Assembly (NCBI GenBank): GCA_023957975.1
Contig: JAMLGM010000002.1
Coordinates: 403,009-467,008, forward strand
DNA length: 64,000 nt
Direction: 5' to 3'
Source: Microthrixaceae bacterium
GTDB taxonomy: Bacteria > Actinomycetota > Acidimicrobiia > Acidimicrobiales > Microtrichaceae
The notes under the pieces are model-generated. The model worked only from the letters and a program-made list of their open reading frames with translations. It did no database searches and was not told the DNA's origin. Positions 1-9,781 of the stretch are shown piece after piece. Within the stretch, counting starts at the first letter, position 1, and each line of letters starts with the position of its first letter. The translations under genes and the position numbers were made by a program.

Positions 1-485
1 GCGCCATGCAACACCTCACGGACAGCGCTTCGATCCTGACGCAGGTCTCCCGGCAGCGGAAACTCCACAACCTCAAGCTCTCGTCCTGTTGGGTCGACCA
101 ATCGGATGCCACATGCGACGACCTCGGCGTCGAGGCGGATCGCTGCTCGATGAAGGTCCTCCAACATCGTCGGTTCGACGTAGTCGTCGGCATCGACGAA
201 CGCCAGATAGTCTCCGCGAGCCGCATCGATACCGTGATTCCTCGTGGGCGCAACACCGAGATTCTGCGGATTGGACACCAAGCGAACTCGCTCGTCGGCG
301 GATCGATACCTCGACAGGATCTCCGCCGTGCGGTCGGTCGATGCATCGTCGACGATGATCACTTCGAAGGACCGCAGGGTTTGGGCGAGGACAGAATCCA
401 GGCACTGCGGGAGATACCGCTCGGCGTTGTACGCCGGAATGATCACACTGATCAGCGGCGCTTGCCCAGCGGTGTCAGGCATCAT
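1..485 (-). CDS. Family 2 glycosyltransferase, C-terminus cut by window edge
   Basis: About 160 N-terminal residues are visible; the C-terminus lies beyond base 1. The protein opens with the GT-A nucleotide-sugar signature ISVIIPAYNAERYLPQCLDS, then VIIVDDAST and the metal-binding triad in LAFVDADDYVEP. This is the EpsJ/WcaA type of GT2 that adds single sugars to a polyprenyl-linked glycan at the cytoplasmic face of the membrane. The start is an ATG at 485 (a second ATG follows at 482). It overlaps the stop of the upstream GT2 gene by 11 bases, so translation is probably coupled. Sugar and acceptor cannot be told from sequence. Confidence 0.85.
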   Translation of the reverse strand, partial: MMPDTAGQAPLISVIIPAYNAERYLPQCLDSVLAQTLRSFEVIIVDDASTDRTAEILSRYRSADERVRLVSNPQNLGVAPTRNHGIDAARGDYLAFVDADDYVEPTMLEDLHRAAIRLDAEVVACGIRLVDPTGRELEVVEFPLPGDLRQDRSAVREVLHG

Positions 486-1338
486 CGTTCTCCGAAGTCG
501 TTGCCAGCGACGGTGGTTTGACCTGGCTTCCGAGCCTGCCTAGGAGTCCGTGCCAGACACCCTTGAAGTACATGCGGACCTTCTCCCCTCGATCAGCGGA
601 GATGATCGCCGAGCCGAACAGCAGGACCAGCGTGCGCGGCAGCTTCCAGATCTCCGAGCCGCGTTGGACGTAGATTCTGTGCCAGATCATGTTTCTGACT
701 TCGTAGTAGTACTTCCACGCGGGTCGACCCCCGACGCGGCGAATCAAGTCGTACAGCACGCGAGACTCCGCAACGTAGGTGACTTGAACGCCCTTGTGGG
801 GAAGACGGTGCTGGAGGTACTCGGTATCCTCGGCCCACCAGAACATCTCCGGGCGGGGTAGACCGGCGAGACGCACGGCCACGCGGTCGATCAGTACACC
901 GCTCCAACCGGGGAAGTTCATGGCGACGCCCGTGGCCTCATACACTGCCGACGGAAACAGCGCCGTGCCTGGCCGGGACGTGTCCGCGACGTCCATGAGC
1001 AACTCGAGTGAGTTCGCGTCAGGGTAGCAGTCGTCGTCCATCAGCCAGGCGTGGGTGTAGGCGGGGTTCTCCTGAAAGGTCGCCAAACCCAGAGCAAACC
1101 CACCTGCAGGCCCCATGTTGCTGCCTGCGCGCACGATCTGTGTGCGGTCGACAATGACGAGGGTGGAGTCGGCGACGTCGACGGGCAGACGGTCGCTGTT
1201 GTCGATGACGAGTACACCGTCGACGGTGCGGGTCTGCTGGTCAAGACTGGCAAGACAGCGAGCGATGGCCTCCGGTGAGTTGTAGGCCACGATGATGGCC
1301 AGGACTCGAGGAGCCGGGGTTCCTTGTGTGTACATCAC
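475..1338 (-). CDS. Family 2 glycosyltransferase (rhamnosyl/galactofuranosyl type)
   Basis: This 287-residue GT2 has the N-terminal fold VLAIIVAYNSPEAIARCLAS, VLVIDNSD and a triple-Asp metal site in AWLMDDDCYPD. The later segment MFWWAEDTEYLQHR resembles the W-x-E-D-x-E-Y acceptor/base motif of GlfT1 and WbbL-like transferases. The role is inferred as transfer of a rhamnose or galactofuranose unit onto a lipid-linked surface polysaccharide. The start is GTG at 1338 or the adjacent ATG at 1335, whose A is shared with the TGA of the upstream two-domain transferase. The three minus-strand GT genes overlap end to end and form one operon. Confidence 0.85.
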   Translation of the reverse strand: MMYTQGTPAPRVLAIIVAYNSPEAIARCLASLDQQTRTVDGVLVIDNSDRLPVDVADSTLVIVDRTQIVRAGSNMGPAGGFALGLATFQENPAYTHAWLMDDDCYPDANSLELLMDVADTSRPGTALFPSAVYEATGVAMNFPGWSGVLIDRVAVRLAGLPRPEMFWWAEDTEYLQHRLPHKGVQVTYVAESRVLYDLIRRVGGRPAWKYYYEVRNMIWHRIYVQRGSEIWKLPRTLVLLFGSAIISADRGEKVRMYFKGVWHGLLGRLGSQVKPPSLATTSENDDA

Positions 1339-3242
1339 TGTTCGGCTCTCTTGGCCATCATCTGTCGTTCTCGGTTCATCGGGCCGCCCAGGTACAGGCG
1401 TGCACGCGCACGCAGTCGGTCTCTGACAGGTCCGGTACGAATCACCGACCGCGCCCCGTCACCCAGCAACTGTCCGAAGCGCGCGGCTTGCCAGCCGAGT
1501 GTGCCATAGTGCTTGCGCAGAAACCGCTCGTGGGAAGCGTGGAAATGCGTCATCCTCCTGGTTTCGTCGCTGCTGGTACCGCCGCCCACGTGCATCGCTG
1601 TCACCGTGTCGATCACCAGATGACGCCAGCCGGCTCGCGCGGCGCGGTACTCCCAGTCGGCCTCTTCGGCATACAAGAAGTACTGCTCGTCGAAGCCTCC
1701 GAGTTGGTCCAGGGCTTCTGAGCGCAACAACAAGATGGCACCACTGACGTAACCCTCGGTGGGTCGAACGCGGTGCAGACCCAATGCCTCCAGCCAGGTG
1801 CCCCCAGGAGAGGGAAACGGCCACGTAACGCGAACTGGGTTGCCCGACTCGTCGACCTGCAGCGGGCCGACACTCGCAACGTCGCTATGCGAGCGCAGAC
1901 CCGCCTGGAGGGCGCGAATGTCCTGAAGACCGATGACGGCATCGGGGTTCAGTAGTAGGACATCCGAACCCGGTACCTGTCGGTGAGCCAAACCGACGTT
2001 GACCCCGGAACCGAACCCGCCGTTACGGCCCGGATCGACATAAATGCAGCCGAGTCCGGCGCACAAGTCGGCGATCTCGGGGAGCGAGGAGTTGTCGACC
2101 ACGGTCACCGGCAAGTCACCGAGGGGTTCGAGTGCAGCGCGCAGCAGGTCGGGGGACCCGTACGCCACGACCATCACCTCCAACCCTGGGGCAAGTGTCT
2201 CGTCGAAAGCAGGGGACACCTGAGGGGCGCCGACTGTCGGTTGGAGTCGCCTGGCCGAAGGTTGGTGACGGCCAGATAGCCTCTGATAAATCCAGATCGT
2301 CGCATCGATCGGCTGTGGCCAGAACGAATAGGCGACCGCAAACGCCTTGATCTGTTGCGACTCCGGAGACCTTCGGATCGCCTGGGCCACGGCTTTGGTA
2401 TCCCTTTTGATGTCACGTAGTAGGAGTCGGTCTCCTGACGCTGCGACGCGCGGCCGGAGTTGGCGCAAGATCAGAAACGACCGCTTCAAGCAATTTCCGC
2501 TAACTTCGGACAAGCCGCGCGCTTCGAAGAAGGCGGCCTGCTCGCGCAGGGCCATCACCCGGCCGAGTAGCTGGTCCACGCGCTGTTCAACTTGAGTTGT
2601 GCTATCGGGACGAACAAAATAGTAGTACAGCGCACGCTCCGAGAGGGCGACCCGATTGGCCGCGGCGACGAGCTTGTAGGTGGTGAAAACGTCCTCGTCG
2701 TTTCGACCCTCGGGATACCGAATTCCGGCGAAGAGATGTGTGGCGTACAGCTTGGCCCAGGGGGCCGTCATCTGGCCGGTCGTAGGGCCAGCGTACCGAC
2801 GAAGTGCTTCATCGGTCTCCAGTGTTGTCACCGAGTTGAGGTCAATGTGGTCTGGTACTGTGCTGTCGACTGTTCGCAAAAACCCGCAGATCGCTAGGTC
2901 TGCGTGCGACTCGATCGCTAGCGACAGCAGGTGCTCTACGAGATCTTCATGGATCCAATCGTCGGGGTCGACGAAGACCACGTACTCACCGCTCACGCGA
3001 TCAAGCCCCGCGTTTCGCGCTGCCGACGGCCCAGCGTTGCGCTGATGGATGACGCTTACCCGGCTGTCGCTCGCAGCGTAATCGTCGCAGATTTCACCTG
3101 ACCGGTCAGGTGAGCCGTCATCGACCAAAATAATCTCAAGGTTACGATGGGTTTGAGTGAGTAGTGATTCCAGGCATCGGTGGAGGAAGGCCTCCACGCG
3201 GTAAACTGGGACTACGATGCTGACGAGGTGGTCGGCTGTCAC
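1335..3242 (-). CDS. Two-domain glycosyltransferase (GT2-GT2 fusion)
   Basis: The 635 residues hold two complete GT2 domains. The first (about 1-320) starts VSIVVPVYRVEAFLHRCLES and has VFVDPDDWIHEDL, like EpsJ-type transferases. The second (about 345-635) has LEVMVVAYGSPDLLRAAL, LLLNPDAVI and LYAEEADWEYRAARAGW, like rhamnosyltransferases of the WbbL group. Such bifunctional proteins can add two sugars in succession to one glycan. The start is GTG at 3242, the first gene of the minus-strand GT operon. The 98-base gap to the divergent gene at 3341 must hold both promoters. No membrane segment is evident. Confidence 0.85.
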   Translation of the reverse strand: MTADHLVSIVVPVYRVEAFLHRCLESLLTQTHRNLEIILVDDGSPDRSGEICDDYAASDSRVSVIHQRNAGPSAARNAGLDRVSGEYVVFVDPDDWIHEDLVEHLLSLAIESHADLAICGFLRTVDSTVPDHIDLNSVTTLETDEALRRYAGPTTGQMTAPWAKLYATHLFAGIRYPEGRNDEDVFTTYKLVAAANRVALSERALYYYFVRPDSTTQVEQRVDQLLGRVMALREQAAFFEARGLSEVSGNCLKRSFLILRQLRPRVAASGDRLLLRDIKRDTKAVAQAIRRSPESQQIKAFAVAYSFWPQPIDATIWIYQRLSGRHQPSARRLQPTVGAPQVSPAFDETLAPGLEVMVVAYGSPDLLRAALEPLGDLPVTVVDNSSLPEIADLCAGLGCIYVDPGRNGGFGSGVNVGLAHRQVPGSDVLLLNPDAVIGLQDIRALQAGLRSHSDVASVGPLQVDESGNPVRVTWPFPSPGGTWLEALGLHRVRPTEGYVSGAILLLRSEALDQLGGFDEQYFLYAEEADWEYRAARAGWRHLVIDTVTAMHVGGGTSSDETRRMTHFHASHERFLRKHYGTLGWQAARFGQLLGDGARSVIRTGPVRDRLRARARLYLGGPMNRERQMMAKRAEQ

Positions 3243-3340
3243 CCCACAATCCTACCGTGGTCGACCTCCCAAAGGCGCATGGGGGGGGCTGCCCAACGAG
3301 GGGGGCGAGGTGAGCATTATCCTTCTCGGAGGGAATTCTA

Positions 3341-4336
3341 GTGCGAATATTGATGAGTGCCGCTTGGTTAGGGGGTGCTGGCGGAGCTGAGCGAGCGCTC
3401 TATTCGATGCTCCGGGCCTTGGATTGTGACCAGGTTGACGTTGTAGTAAGGCAGCAGCTCGCGGGAAAGTACGCCGAGATTGGCCCGAACGTGCGCGTTT
3501 TCTCCCTCTATAATTGGCGTTGGCGGTGGGCCAACCTGCGGCATGGAGCGAAAGGGCATCTAGTCCAAGCTGCGTTGAACCCGATCCGTCGACAACTCCT
3601 CCCGCATTACGATATCTATCTTCAACTTTTCCATGGTGCTGACCTCAACGATACGGTGCGTGCATCGACCCGTCTTATTGTGCCGTCAGGGTACCGCGTG
3701 AACTCAGAAATGGCGGATCGATTTGACGCCGTGGCTCTGCAAGCTCCTGACAACTGTCAGCTAGTTGAACGAGACACAGATGTGGTGCTCTTGCCGCCCC
3801 CAGTTTTCCCCTTGGCGGAACGGTCCATTCGGCCGCGTGTGGTACTTCCGGAGAAGTTTTACCTTACTGTATTTAACGCTTATGGGCCGATTAAGGGGGC
3901 CGATGACCTAGGATGGGTTGCGGCGTCTGCTCCTCATCCGATTGTGTGGTGTCACAGTTCCCAAACCATGGAGTATCCGGTGCCGGAACTCTTGCGTGAG
4001 CATCCGAATATCGTTCGAATCGAGAATGCCAGTCCAGAGGAATTGCGGTTTTTGTATGAGGCATGTGAAGGGTATGTTTCAGTATCACAGACCGAAGGAT
4101 TCGGATGGAGCTTGGCGGATGCGCTCCGGTATTCTCCACGAATCTACTCGCGTAAACTCGGGGTGTTGAGTTTTCCGGAACCCATCGTAGGTGAATACTG
4201 CGACTTAAATGATGACCTCCAATTTGATTGGCGCCATGGGGAACGGTCCGGGGAGCTGCCCCGCGAACTTCCTTGGCTATCGGCGGCGGTATTTCGCGAG
4301 GCCATCCAGTCGGTTGGTCAGCACCGCAGTAGTTGA
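3341..4336 (+). CDS. Glycosyltransferase-like protein, GT-B type, low GC
   Basis: A 331-residue protein starting RILMSAAWLGGAGGAERALY, the usual opening of GT4/GT1 GT-B transferases. The second half has FNAYGPIKGADDL and SVSQTEGFGWSLADALRYSP, matching the EGFGLxxxEA donor-binding motif of GT4 enzymes. It probably acts on the same surface polysaccharide as its neighbours. GTG at 3341 is preceded by a good ribosome site (GGAGGGA, 7 bases upstream). Codon use is much richer in A/T at third positions than in all neighbouring genes, which suggests recent horizontal transfer. It is somewhat short for a GT4, and the first domain is weakly conserved. Confidence 0.7.
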   Translation: MRILMSAAWLGGAGGAERALYSMLRALDCDQVDVVVRQQLAGKYAEIGPNVRVFSLYNWRWRWANLRHGAKGHLVQAALNPIRRQLLPHYDIYLQLFHGADLNDTVRASTRLIVPSGYRVNSEMADRFDAVALQAPDNCQLVERDTDVVLLPPPVFPLAERSIRPRVVLPEKFYLTVFNAYGPIKGADDLGWVAASAPHPIVWCHSSQTMEYPVPELLREHPNIVRIENASPEELRFLYEACEGYVSVSQTEGFGWSLADALRYSPRIYSRKLGVLSFPEPIVGEYCDLNDDLQFDWRHGERSGELPRELPWLSAAVFREAIQSVGQHRSS

Positions 4337-4412
4337 CTGGACGCGGTGCCGCAGATGAGGCGACCGTCGAGCGATTAAGTGCTAGATGGATCGCTTGGCC
4401 GGTGGCCGGGGC

Positions 4413-6488
4413 CTATTTGGGCACTAGCCAGTCTGTAGTGTCGATTTCGTGGGCGAAGAGAGGCCCCAGGGTCCTCCCTTCGGCCACCGAGATATGTAGA
4501 CCATCTCGGTAGTACAGCGGGTGTTGCTCGCCCTGAGTTGAGCAGGTGGGGTCCGGGCAAAGGAACGACCACGTGTCGAGTGCCTGTGCCCCGGTCTGTG
4601 CAGCAACCTTGTTGAGGACATCGCGGACGTGGCCCTGTCGCTCGAGCGCGTTGCTGCGTGGCATCGACTGGACGCAACCTCCGCGCCGGATAGTAAGAAC
4701 TGTGCATGAGGCGGTGTGCCAGGTGTCGTCTTCGGACCAGCGGGGAATCGTCTGGACCATCAGAACCTGGTGACCCGACGCATGTAGCTGTTTGACAGTT
4801 TCGGTCAATCCATCCTGGAACGCCTGTAACTTTTCGCCGGGAGCGGTGAGCGTGTCGACGTGGGCGAGGTTGACGGCAACGTTCGGGTCGTCCCAGTACG
4901 TGTCGATGTTGGAAATGATGACCAGAGCGGGATCGGCCGAAGCCAGAAACTCGAGACTGGTCTGGCTGTACCTACGGCAGTAGTGGTTCCAGCTTGTGGA
5001 CCGGTCCAGGCGTTCCAGTGGCAGGTCGATGAACGGGCACGCATTCGTGGTGCTGGAAACGACCGGCCGGTCGAGCGACTTCCCAGCATCTTCAACAGCA
5101 TCGATGAACTGTCCGCCGTTGGAATCGCCCAGCAGATATATGGTGGGGCCCTGAGCGTTTTGGTTGCGCGTGCACTCGTCGACGACCGCCTGTGACAATC
5201 CTGAGACGTGGCGGCATACGGACGGCTGAGCAAAGATCACTTCCTGGAACTCTTGGACCTTCGAATCGTTGAAACCGCGTTCTGATGCTTGCCAGAGCCC
5301 AACGGCGAGGAGCAGCGGCACGGCAACGGTGCAAGCAACGAATCCCGTCAGACGCAGGCGGGTTTTCGGCGAGTAACGCCGGGTTGGTTCTTCGATCCAC
5401 CGGTAGGAAGCAACGGCGGGGAGAAAGGAAAGCGCCGCTGCGAGGGCGAGAATCCAAGTTTCGCCAGGCCTCCGTGCCGCAGCAAAGACGATGACAGGCC
5501 AATGCCAGAGGTAGATTGAGTATGACCAGTCTCCGATTCGAACCATGCCAACTGTGGAGAGAGCGCTGACGACGAGGTCGCTGGTGTCCGCGCACATTCC
5601 TGCCCGGGTCAGCGCCATGGTGCCGACTACTGGCACGATGGTGAGGAGGCCAGGGAACTGGGTACTGCCATCGATGAGGAAGAGGGCGAACACGAGGCAT
5701 GCCAACCCGAACGCTGAGAACCCTCTAGCGACGTGCCGCGACGGTGGCCGAGCGACCGCTGCGTGGAACGCGAGCAGGGAGCCAGCGGCGAACTCCCAGG
5801 CACGGGTGAACGGGCTGTAGAAGCCGAGGAGCCAGGATTCCCGAGGCAGGACGTATCCAGATGCGCCCAGCATGGTCAACGCGAACGAGACGATGCCCAC
5901 CGCAGCGACGATGAGCAACGGCGCCGAACGGGCCGCTCGGTACTTGCGTGTAATCACGAAACCGAGAAAGAGGAACATTGGGAAGACCAGGTAGAACTGC
6001 TCCTCCACCGAGAGCGACCACGTGTGGAGCAGAGCGTTGGTCTCGGCCTTGAGGTCGAAGTAGCCACCCGTGATCTTGGCGATGACCAGATTGGCCCCGA
6101 GCACCGTCGCCCCCACCCCGGTTCGCGCTGTGTCTTGTTGGGTGCCAAGCGGCGAAAGAAGGAAGACCCCGGCGAGCATGGTAACGGCGACCATGAGGGC
6201 GAGTGCGGGTGTGAGGCGCTTGAACCGGCGTAGGTAGAAGGTCCTGAACCGCAATCGCTCACCTTGAGCCCGTTGGCGGAGCAACATCGCGGTGATGACG
6301 AATCCGGAGATCACGAAGAACACGTCGACGCCGACGAAGCCGCCCGGCACCGGCAGCCCCGCATGGAACGCCACGACCATCAACACAGCGACCGCCCGAA
6401 GACCTTGGATATGCGGCAGCCGGTTGCTTCCTGCCTCAGGCGCTGGTGTTGACGCGCGAGTCGAACCGGTCCCGTGATGAGAAGTCAT
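4413..6488 (-). CDS. Acyltransferase-3 / SGNH membrane O-acetyltransferase
   Basis: The 691-residue protein has the two-domain layout of OafA/OatA-type O-acylases. The N-terminal acyltransferase-3 domain (about 25-375, around ten membrane segments) carries RLPHIQGLRAVAVLMVVAFH and FVGVDVFFVISGFVI, and a later catalytic-region segment LHTWSLSVEEQFYLVFP. The C-terminal periplasmic SGNH domain has block I YLLGDSNGGQFID and the Asp-His block RDGLHISVAEG. It moves acetyl groups across the membrane onto a cell-surface sugar. Inside a glycosyltransferase locus the substrate is probably the exopolysaccharide made here. It is convergent with the preceding plus-strand gene, with a 76-base gap. Confidence 0.9.
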   Translation of the reverse strand: MTSHHGTGSTRASTPAPEAGSNRLPHIQGLRAVAVLMVVAFHAGLPVPGGFVGVDVFFVISGFVITAMLLRQRAQGERLRFRTFYLRRFKRLTPALALMVAVTMLAGVFLLSPLGTQQDTARTGVGATVLGANLVIAKITGGYFDLKAETNALLHTWSLSVEEQFYLVFPMFLFLGFVITRKYRAARSAPLLIVAAVGIVSFALTMLGASGYVLPRESWLLGFYSPFTRAWEFAAGSLLAFHAAVARPPSRHVARGFSAFGLACLVFALFLIDGSTQFPGLLTIVPVVGTMALTRAGMCADTSDLVVSALSTVGMVRIGDWSYSIYLWHWPVIVFAAARRPGETWILALAAALSFLPAVASYRWIEEPTRRYSPKTRLRLTGFVACTVAVPLLLAVGLWQASERGFNDSKVQEFQEVIFAQPSVCRHVSGLSQAVVDECTRNQNAQGPTIYLLGDSNGGQFIDAVEDAGKSLDRPVVSSTTNACPFIDLPLERLDRSTSWNHYCRRYSQTSLEFLASADPALVIISNIDTYWDDPNVAVNLAHVDTLTAPGEKLQAFQDGLTETVKQLHASGHQVLMVQTIPRWSEDDTWHTASCTVLTIRRGGCVQSMPRSNALERQGHVRDVLNKVAAQTGAQALDTWSFLCPDPTCSTQGEQHPLYYRDGLHISVAEGRTLGPLFAHEIDTTDWLVPK

Positions 6489-6605
6489 TCCAGGTCCTCA
6501 GTCAACTTCCGCATTCCTATCGTTTGTGGTGAGGCCAGAGCGGCGCCTGCGGAGCGTAAACATGGAACTTCGTGGGTGCAACGTGTGTGGGGCCCGGGTT
6601 CGAGT

Positions 6606-7709
6606 TCAGTGGCGAGCGATGCTGCGATAGAGGTTGGCTACCTTCTCGGCGTTTGCTGCCACCGTGAAACCAGCGATATCAAGGCGGTCGGCTGCAGCCT
6701 CTCGCACAGCCGACGATGCGGTGTTTGCGGACAAGGCCTTGGCCCAGACCGTGGCGGGCTCGGACAGGGAGAGCCGTTGGGTTGTGGGCAGCACGAGCAC
6801 TGCGGGGGGGACTGCTTCGGAAACGCAGCAGGGCAGTCCTGCTGCTTGGGCCTCGAGCACTGCTAGTCCAAACCCCTCGTAGCGGGACGGGAAGAGCAAT
6901 GCATCTGCGGCTGACAGGAGAGCCGGTACGTCGTCTCGGCTCCCGAGAAAGTGCACTCTGTCTTGAAGCCCGCGCTTTCGCACGTGGTTGCGCACGCTCT
7001 CCTCAAGTGGGCCCGTGCCGACGAGGATCATAGCGGAGTCCGATCGGTCTCGGACGACCTCGGCGAAGATGTCAACGCAGTGCCGTTGGTTCTTGGCGGG
7101 CAGGAACGCCCCGACGTGGCTGATGAGGAATGTGTCCGGGCCAATGTTGAGTGCCGTTCGAGTGGTCGTGCGCACCCGCTGGTCGAAGCGAAAATCTTCA
7201 GTTGCGATGCCGTTGGGTATGTAGTCGTAAGCGGCTGCCTTGCCGAACATCCAGCGTGCAGCCTGGTCGGAGACAGCGACGGCACGGACGCGATCCCAAC
7301 GCGTGACTCTGGAGTTAATTCGGTGCAAGGTCTGGGTGATAGGCGATCGGGAAGAACCGGCGTTGTGGCTGTGAACGATCGTTGGGACCCCGGATCGCAA
7401 CGCAACGCGGACAGGTTCGACATAGCTGGCAGTGTTGACATGCAAATGCAGAATGTCGAAGTGTTCAAGAGTTATGAGTTCGGTCAGTTGTTCCCTGTTG
7501 CGGCGCGCGCTCACGCGTCTCGGGGTGACCCCGAAGAACCTGCTGCCCAAGGCTTCGAGTTCCTTGGACAAGGCGGGCATCTGGCCGTTGTCCGAATACA
7601 GGAAGTCGAAGGCGAACTCATCTCGGTCGATCGATTGCGACAGGTTCCACAGGTAGGTTTCGATCCCGCCGAGGTTCGAACTCAGGCCGTACTGCAACAC
7701 CCGGATCAT
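6606..7709 (-). CDS. Family 4 glycosyltransferase
   Basis: A 367-residue GT-B enzyme. The N-terminal domain begins RVLQYGLSSNLGGIETYLWN. The C-terminal donor domain has ISHVGAFLPAKNQRHCVDI, ILVGTGPLEESVRNHV, VHFLGSRDDVPALLSAADAL and FPSRYEGFGLAVLEAQA, with the GT4 E-x7-E signature in the last segment. It resembles EpsF/CapM-like transferases that extend capsular or exopolysaccharide repeat units in the cytoplasm. It is transcribed away from the ABC transporter gene; the 237-base gap between them probably holds both promoters. Confidence 0.88.
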   Translation of the reverse strand: MIRVLQYGLSSNLGGIETYLWNLSQSIDRDEFAFDFLYSDNGQMPALSKELEALGSRFFGVTPRRVSARRNREQLTELITLEHFDILHLHVNTASYVEPVRVALRSGVPTIVHSHNAGSSRSPITQTLHRINSRVTRWDRVRAVAVSDQAARWMFGKAAAYDYIPNGIATEDFRFDQRVRTTTRTALNIGPDTFLISHVGAFLPAKNQRHCVDIFAEVVRDRSDSAMILVGTGPLEESVRNHVRKRGLQDRVHFLGSRDDVPALLSAADALLFPSRYEGFGLAVLEAQAAGLPCCVSEAVPPAVLVLPTTQRLSLSEPATVWAKALSANTASSAVREAAADRLDIAGFTVAANAEKVANLYRSIARH

Positions 7710-7946
7710 GACGGACTCACCGAATTATCGGAGTGTTGACGACCAACTCGGACCGGCCCGATGAACCAGAGAGGTTCAGGCGCAATCACGCGAGAGGGTG
7801 GCGGTCGCCAGCGATTTAGAGGCATCGGCCAAACGTACTGCCTCGATGCACGGGAGTGCCCAGGAGCGCGGGGCAAGACTCTCGTGGCGCAGATTCGGGT
7901 TCATTGAAATATCCCCTGAAACCTGGATCGCGCTACCGTCGAGCGA

Positions 7947-9749
7947 GTGGGACCTGACGATGACACCGCCTCGGCCCTGACGGATACGTCAGCCAATGGT
8001 TCCGAGAGCGGCAGCGTGCGCGGTGGCTGGTCATCGCTGTGGGCGATCGTCCGCCCACATCGTGCCAGGATGGGAACGCTTGGCATCACGTCGTTTTTCG
8101 GAGCCATGCTGGAAGCGGGATTCCTTGTTCTGCTGTCCTCCACCGTGTTGGCACTCACAGCGGGCCGCGAGGAACTTGGCCCACTCGCCGGACGGTCCGT
8201 TGCGCTTTCGGTCGGATTGTGGACGGGAGCGGTCTCGGTGGTTCTGCGGTTGGCGTTGAACCTCGCCACGGTGAGGATCTCAGCGGCTCTGAGCGCGGTC
8301 GTCCGGACCGAGGAGCGTCGACGCGTGACCCGGGCGTTTCTACGCTCGGATTGGGCGGTACATCAAAGTGAGCCCACTGGGCGGCTGCAGGAACTGTTGA
8401 CCTCGTTCGTCGGTCGCATCAATGCTGCTGTGCTTGCGTTGACCCAAGCGGTCACGTCGGCGCTCAGCCTCTTCGCGTTCCTCGCGGTCGGCTTTTTCGT
8501 CGACCCTGTAGCCACACTTGTGGTGCTTGGCGGTTTGGGGTTCTTCGGGGCTCTTCTTAACCCGATCCGGCAGCGGATCCGCAACCACGCCCGCGATTCC
8601 GCCGACACAGACCTGGACTTTGCTACGACCATCGCTGAACTGGGGGCACTCGGACAGGAGATGCAGACCTTCGGTGTGCGGGACCGTTTCGAGGAACGCC
8701 TCGATGAGGTCATCGAGGCGACCACCGAGCAGCAGCGGCGGGTGCAGGTGCTCTATGGATCTCTGTCCCCCGCGTACACATCTCTGGCATACGCCGCCAT
8801 CATCGGTGCCGTCGCCCTGCTCCAAGTGTTTGGTGTTGATGACTTTGCCACGGTTGGAGCAATCATGTTGTTGATGCTGCGTTCCCTGAGCTACGGCCAG
8901 CAATTGGCGGCTGTCGCAGGACAACTCGCTGCCTCAACGCCCTCCCTCGAGCAGGTTGATCAAACCGTGGCCAGGTACCGTTCCCGGCAGGCCGACGTGG
9001 GTTCGAATGTCACTGACCACGTTGTTCCGGTGGCCTTTTCTGGCGCATCCTTCGCGTACTCGCCCGATCGTCCGGCCCTAAGCGATGTCAACGTCGTGTT
9101 GGGATCGGGGGAAATGCTTGGCGTGATCGGCCCCTCGGGTGCTGGCAAGTCGACGTTTGCGCAGCTCTTGTTGGGTTTGCGTGCGCCGTCGACGGGTTCC
9201 GTCATCGTGGGTGGCGTGGACCTTCGATCGGTCGATCGCGGCTGGTGGACCAGCCGGGTGTCGTTCGTTCCCCAGGACCCGACCCTCTTTACCGGTACCG
9301 TGGCTGAAAACATACGGTTCTTCCGCGACGGGCTGAGCGACGAGGATCTCCGGGCTGCCGCCAAACAGGCCAACGTCCTCGATGACATCGAGCGTCTACC
9401 CAACGGTTTCGACACCCACCTCGGCCAACGTGGAAGCCAACTCTCGGGCGGACAGCGCCAACGCTTGTCCATTGCCCGAGCGCTTGTTGGCGCTCCTGAG
9501 TTATTGGTGCTCGACGAACCCACATCGGCGCTCGACGGCAAGAGCGAGGCGTTGATCCGTGAGACTCTCGCGGCCCTCCATGGGGATACGGCGGTCGTCA
9601 TCATCGCCCACCGCATGTCCACGCTGGATCTGTGCGATCGAATCATGGTCATCGAGGAGGGGTACGTCACCGGTCTGGACTCTCCGAGCGCTCTGCGCGA
9701 CACCAACACCTTCTATCAGGAGGCGCTCGCTGTCGCTGGCCTCGGCTAG
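7947..9749 (+). CDS. ABC exporter, fused permease and ATPase
   Basis: The 600-residue half-transporter has an N-terminal six-helix permease (about 40-330) and a C-terminal ATPase. The ATPase shows Walker A GPSGAGKSTF, Q-loop FVPQDPTLF, signature LSGGQRQRLSIARAL, Walker B LLVLDEPTSAL and the switch His in VIIAHRMSTL. It has the MsbA/LipA-type layout of exporters for lipid-linked glycans or other amphiphiles and would act as a homodimer. Set between glycosyltransferase, polymerase-like and chain-length genes, it could move a polysaccharide intermediate. The GTG start has only a weak ribosome site. The next gene begins 32 bases after the stop, so the two are likely co-transcribed. Confidence 0.88.
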   Translation: MGPDDDTASALTDTSANGSESGSVRGGWSSLWAIVRPHRARMGTLGITSFFGAMLEAGFLVLLSSTVLALTAGREELGPLAGRSVALSVGLWTGAVSVVLRLALNLATVRISAALSAVVRTEERRRVTRAFLRSDWAVHQSEPTGRLQELLTSFVGRINAAVLALTQAVTSALSLFAFLAVGFFVDPVATLVVLGGLGFFGALLNPIRQRIRNHARDSADTDLDFATTIAELGALGQEMQTFGVRDRFEERLDEVIEATTEQQRRVQVLYGSLSPAYTSLAYAAIIGAVALLQVFGVDDFATVGAIMLLMLRSLSYGQQLAAVAGQLAASTPSLEQVDQTVARYRSRQADVGSNVTDHVVPVAFSGASFAYSPDRPALSDVNVVLGSGEMLGVIGPSGAGKSTFAQLLLGLRAPSTGSVIVGGVDLRSVDRGWWTSRVSFVPQDPTLFTGTVAENIRFFRDGLSDEDLRAAAKQANVLDDIERLPNGFDTHLGQRGSQLSGGQRQRLSIARALVGAPELLVLDEPTSALDGKSEALIRETLAALHGDTAVVIIAHRMSTLDLCDRIMVIEEGYVTGLDSPSALRDTNTFYQEALAVAGLG

Positions 9750-9781
9750 CGTCGAGCGATCACCCATCCTTGAGGACCGTC

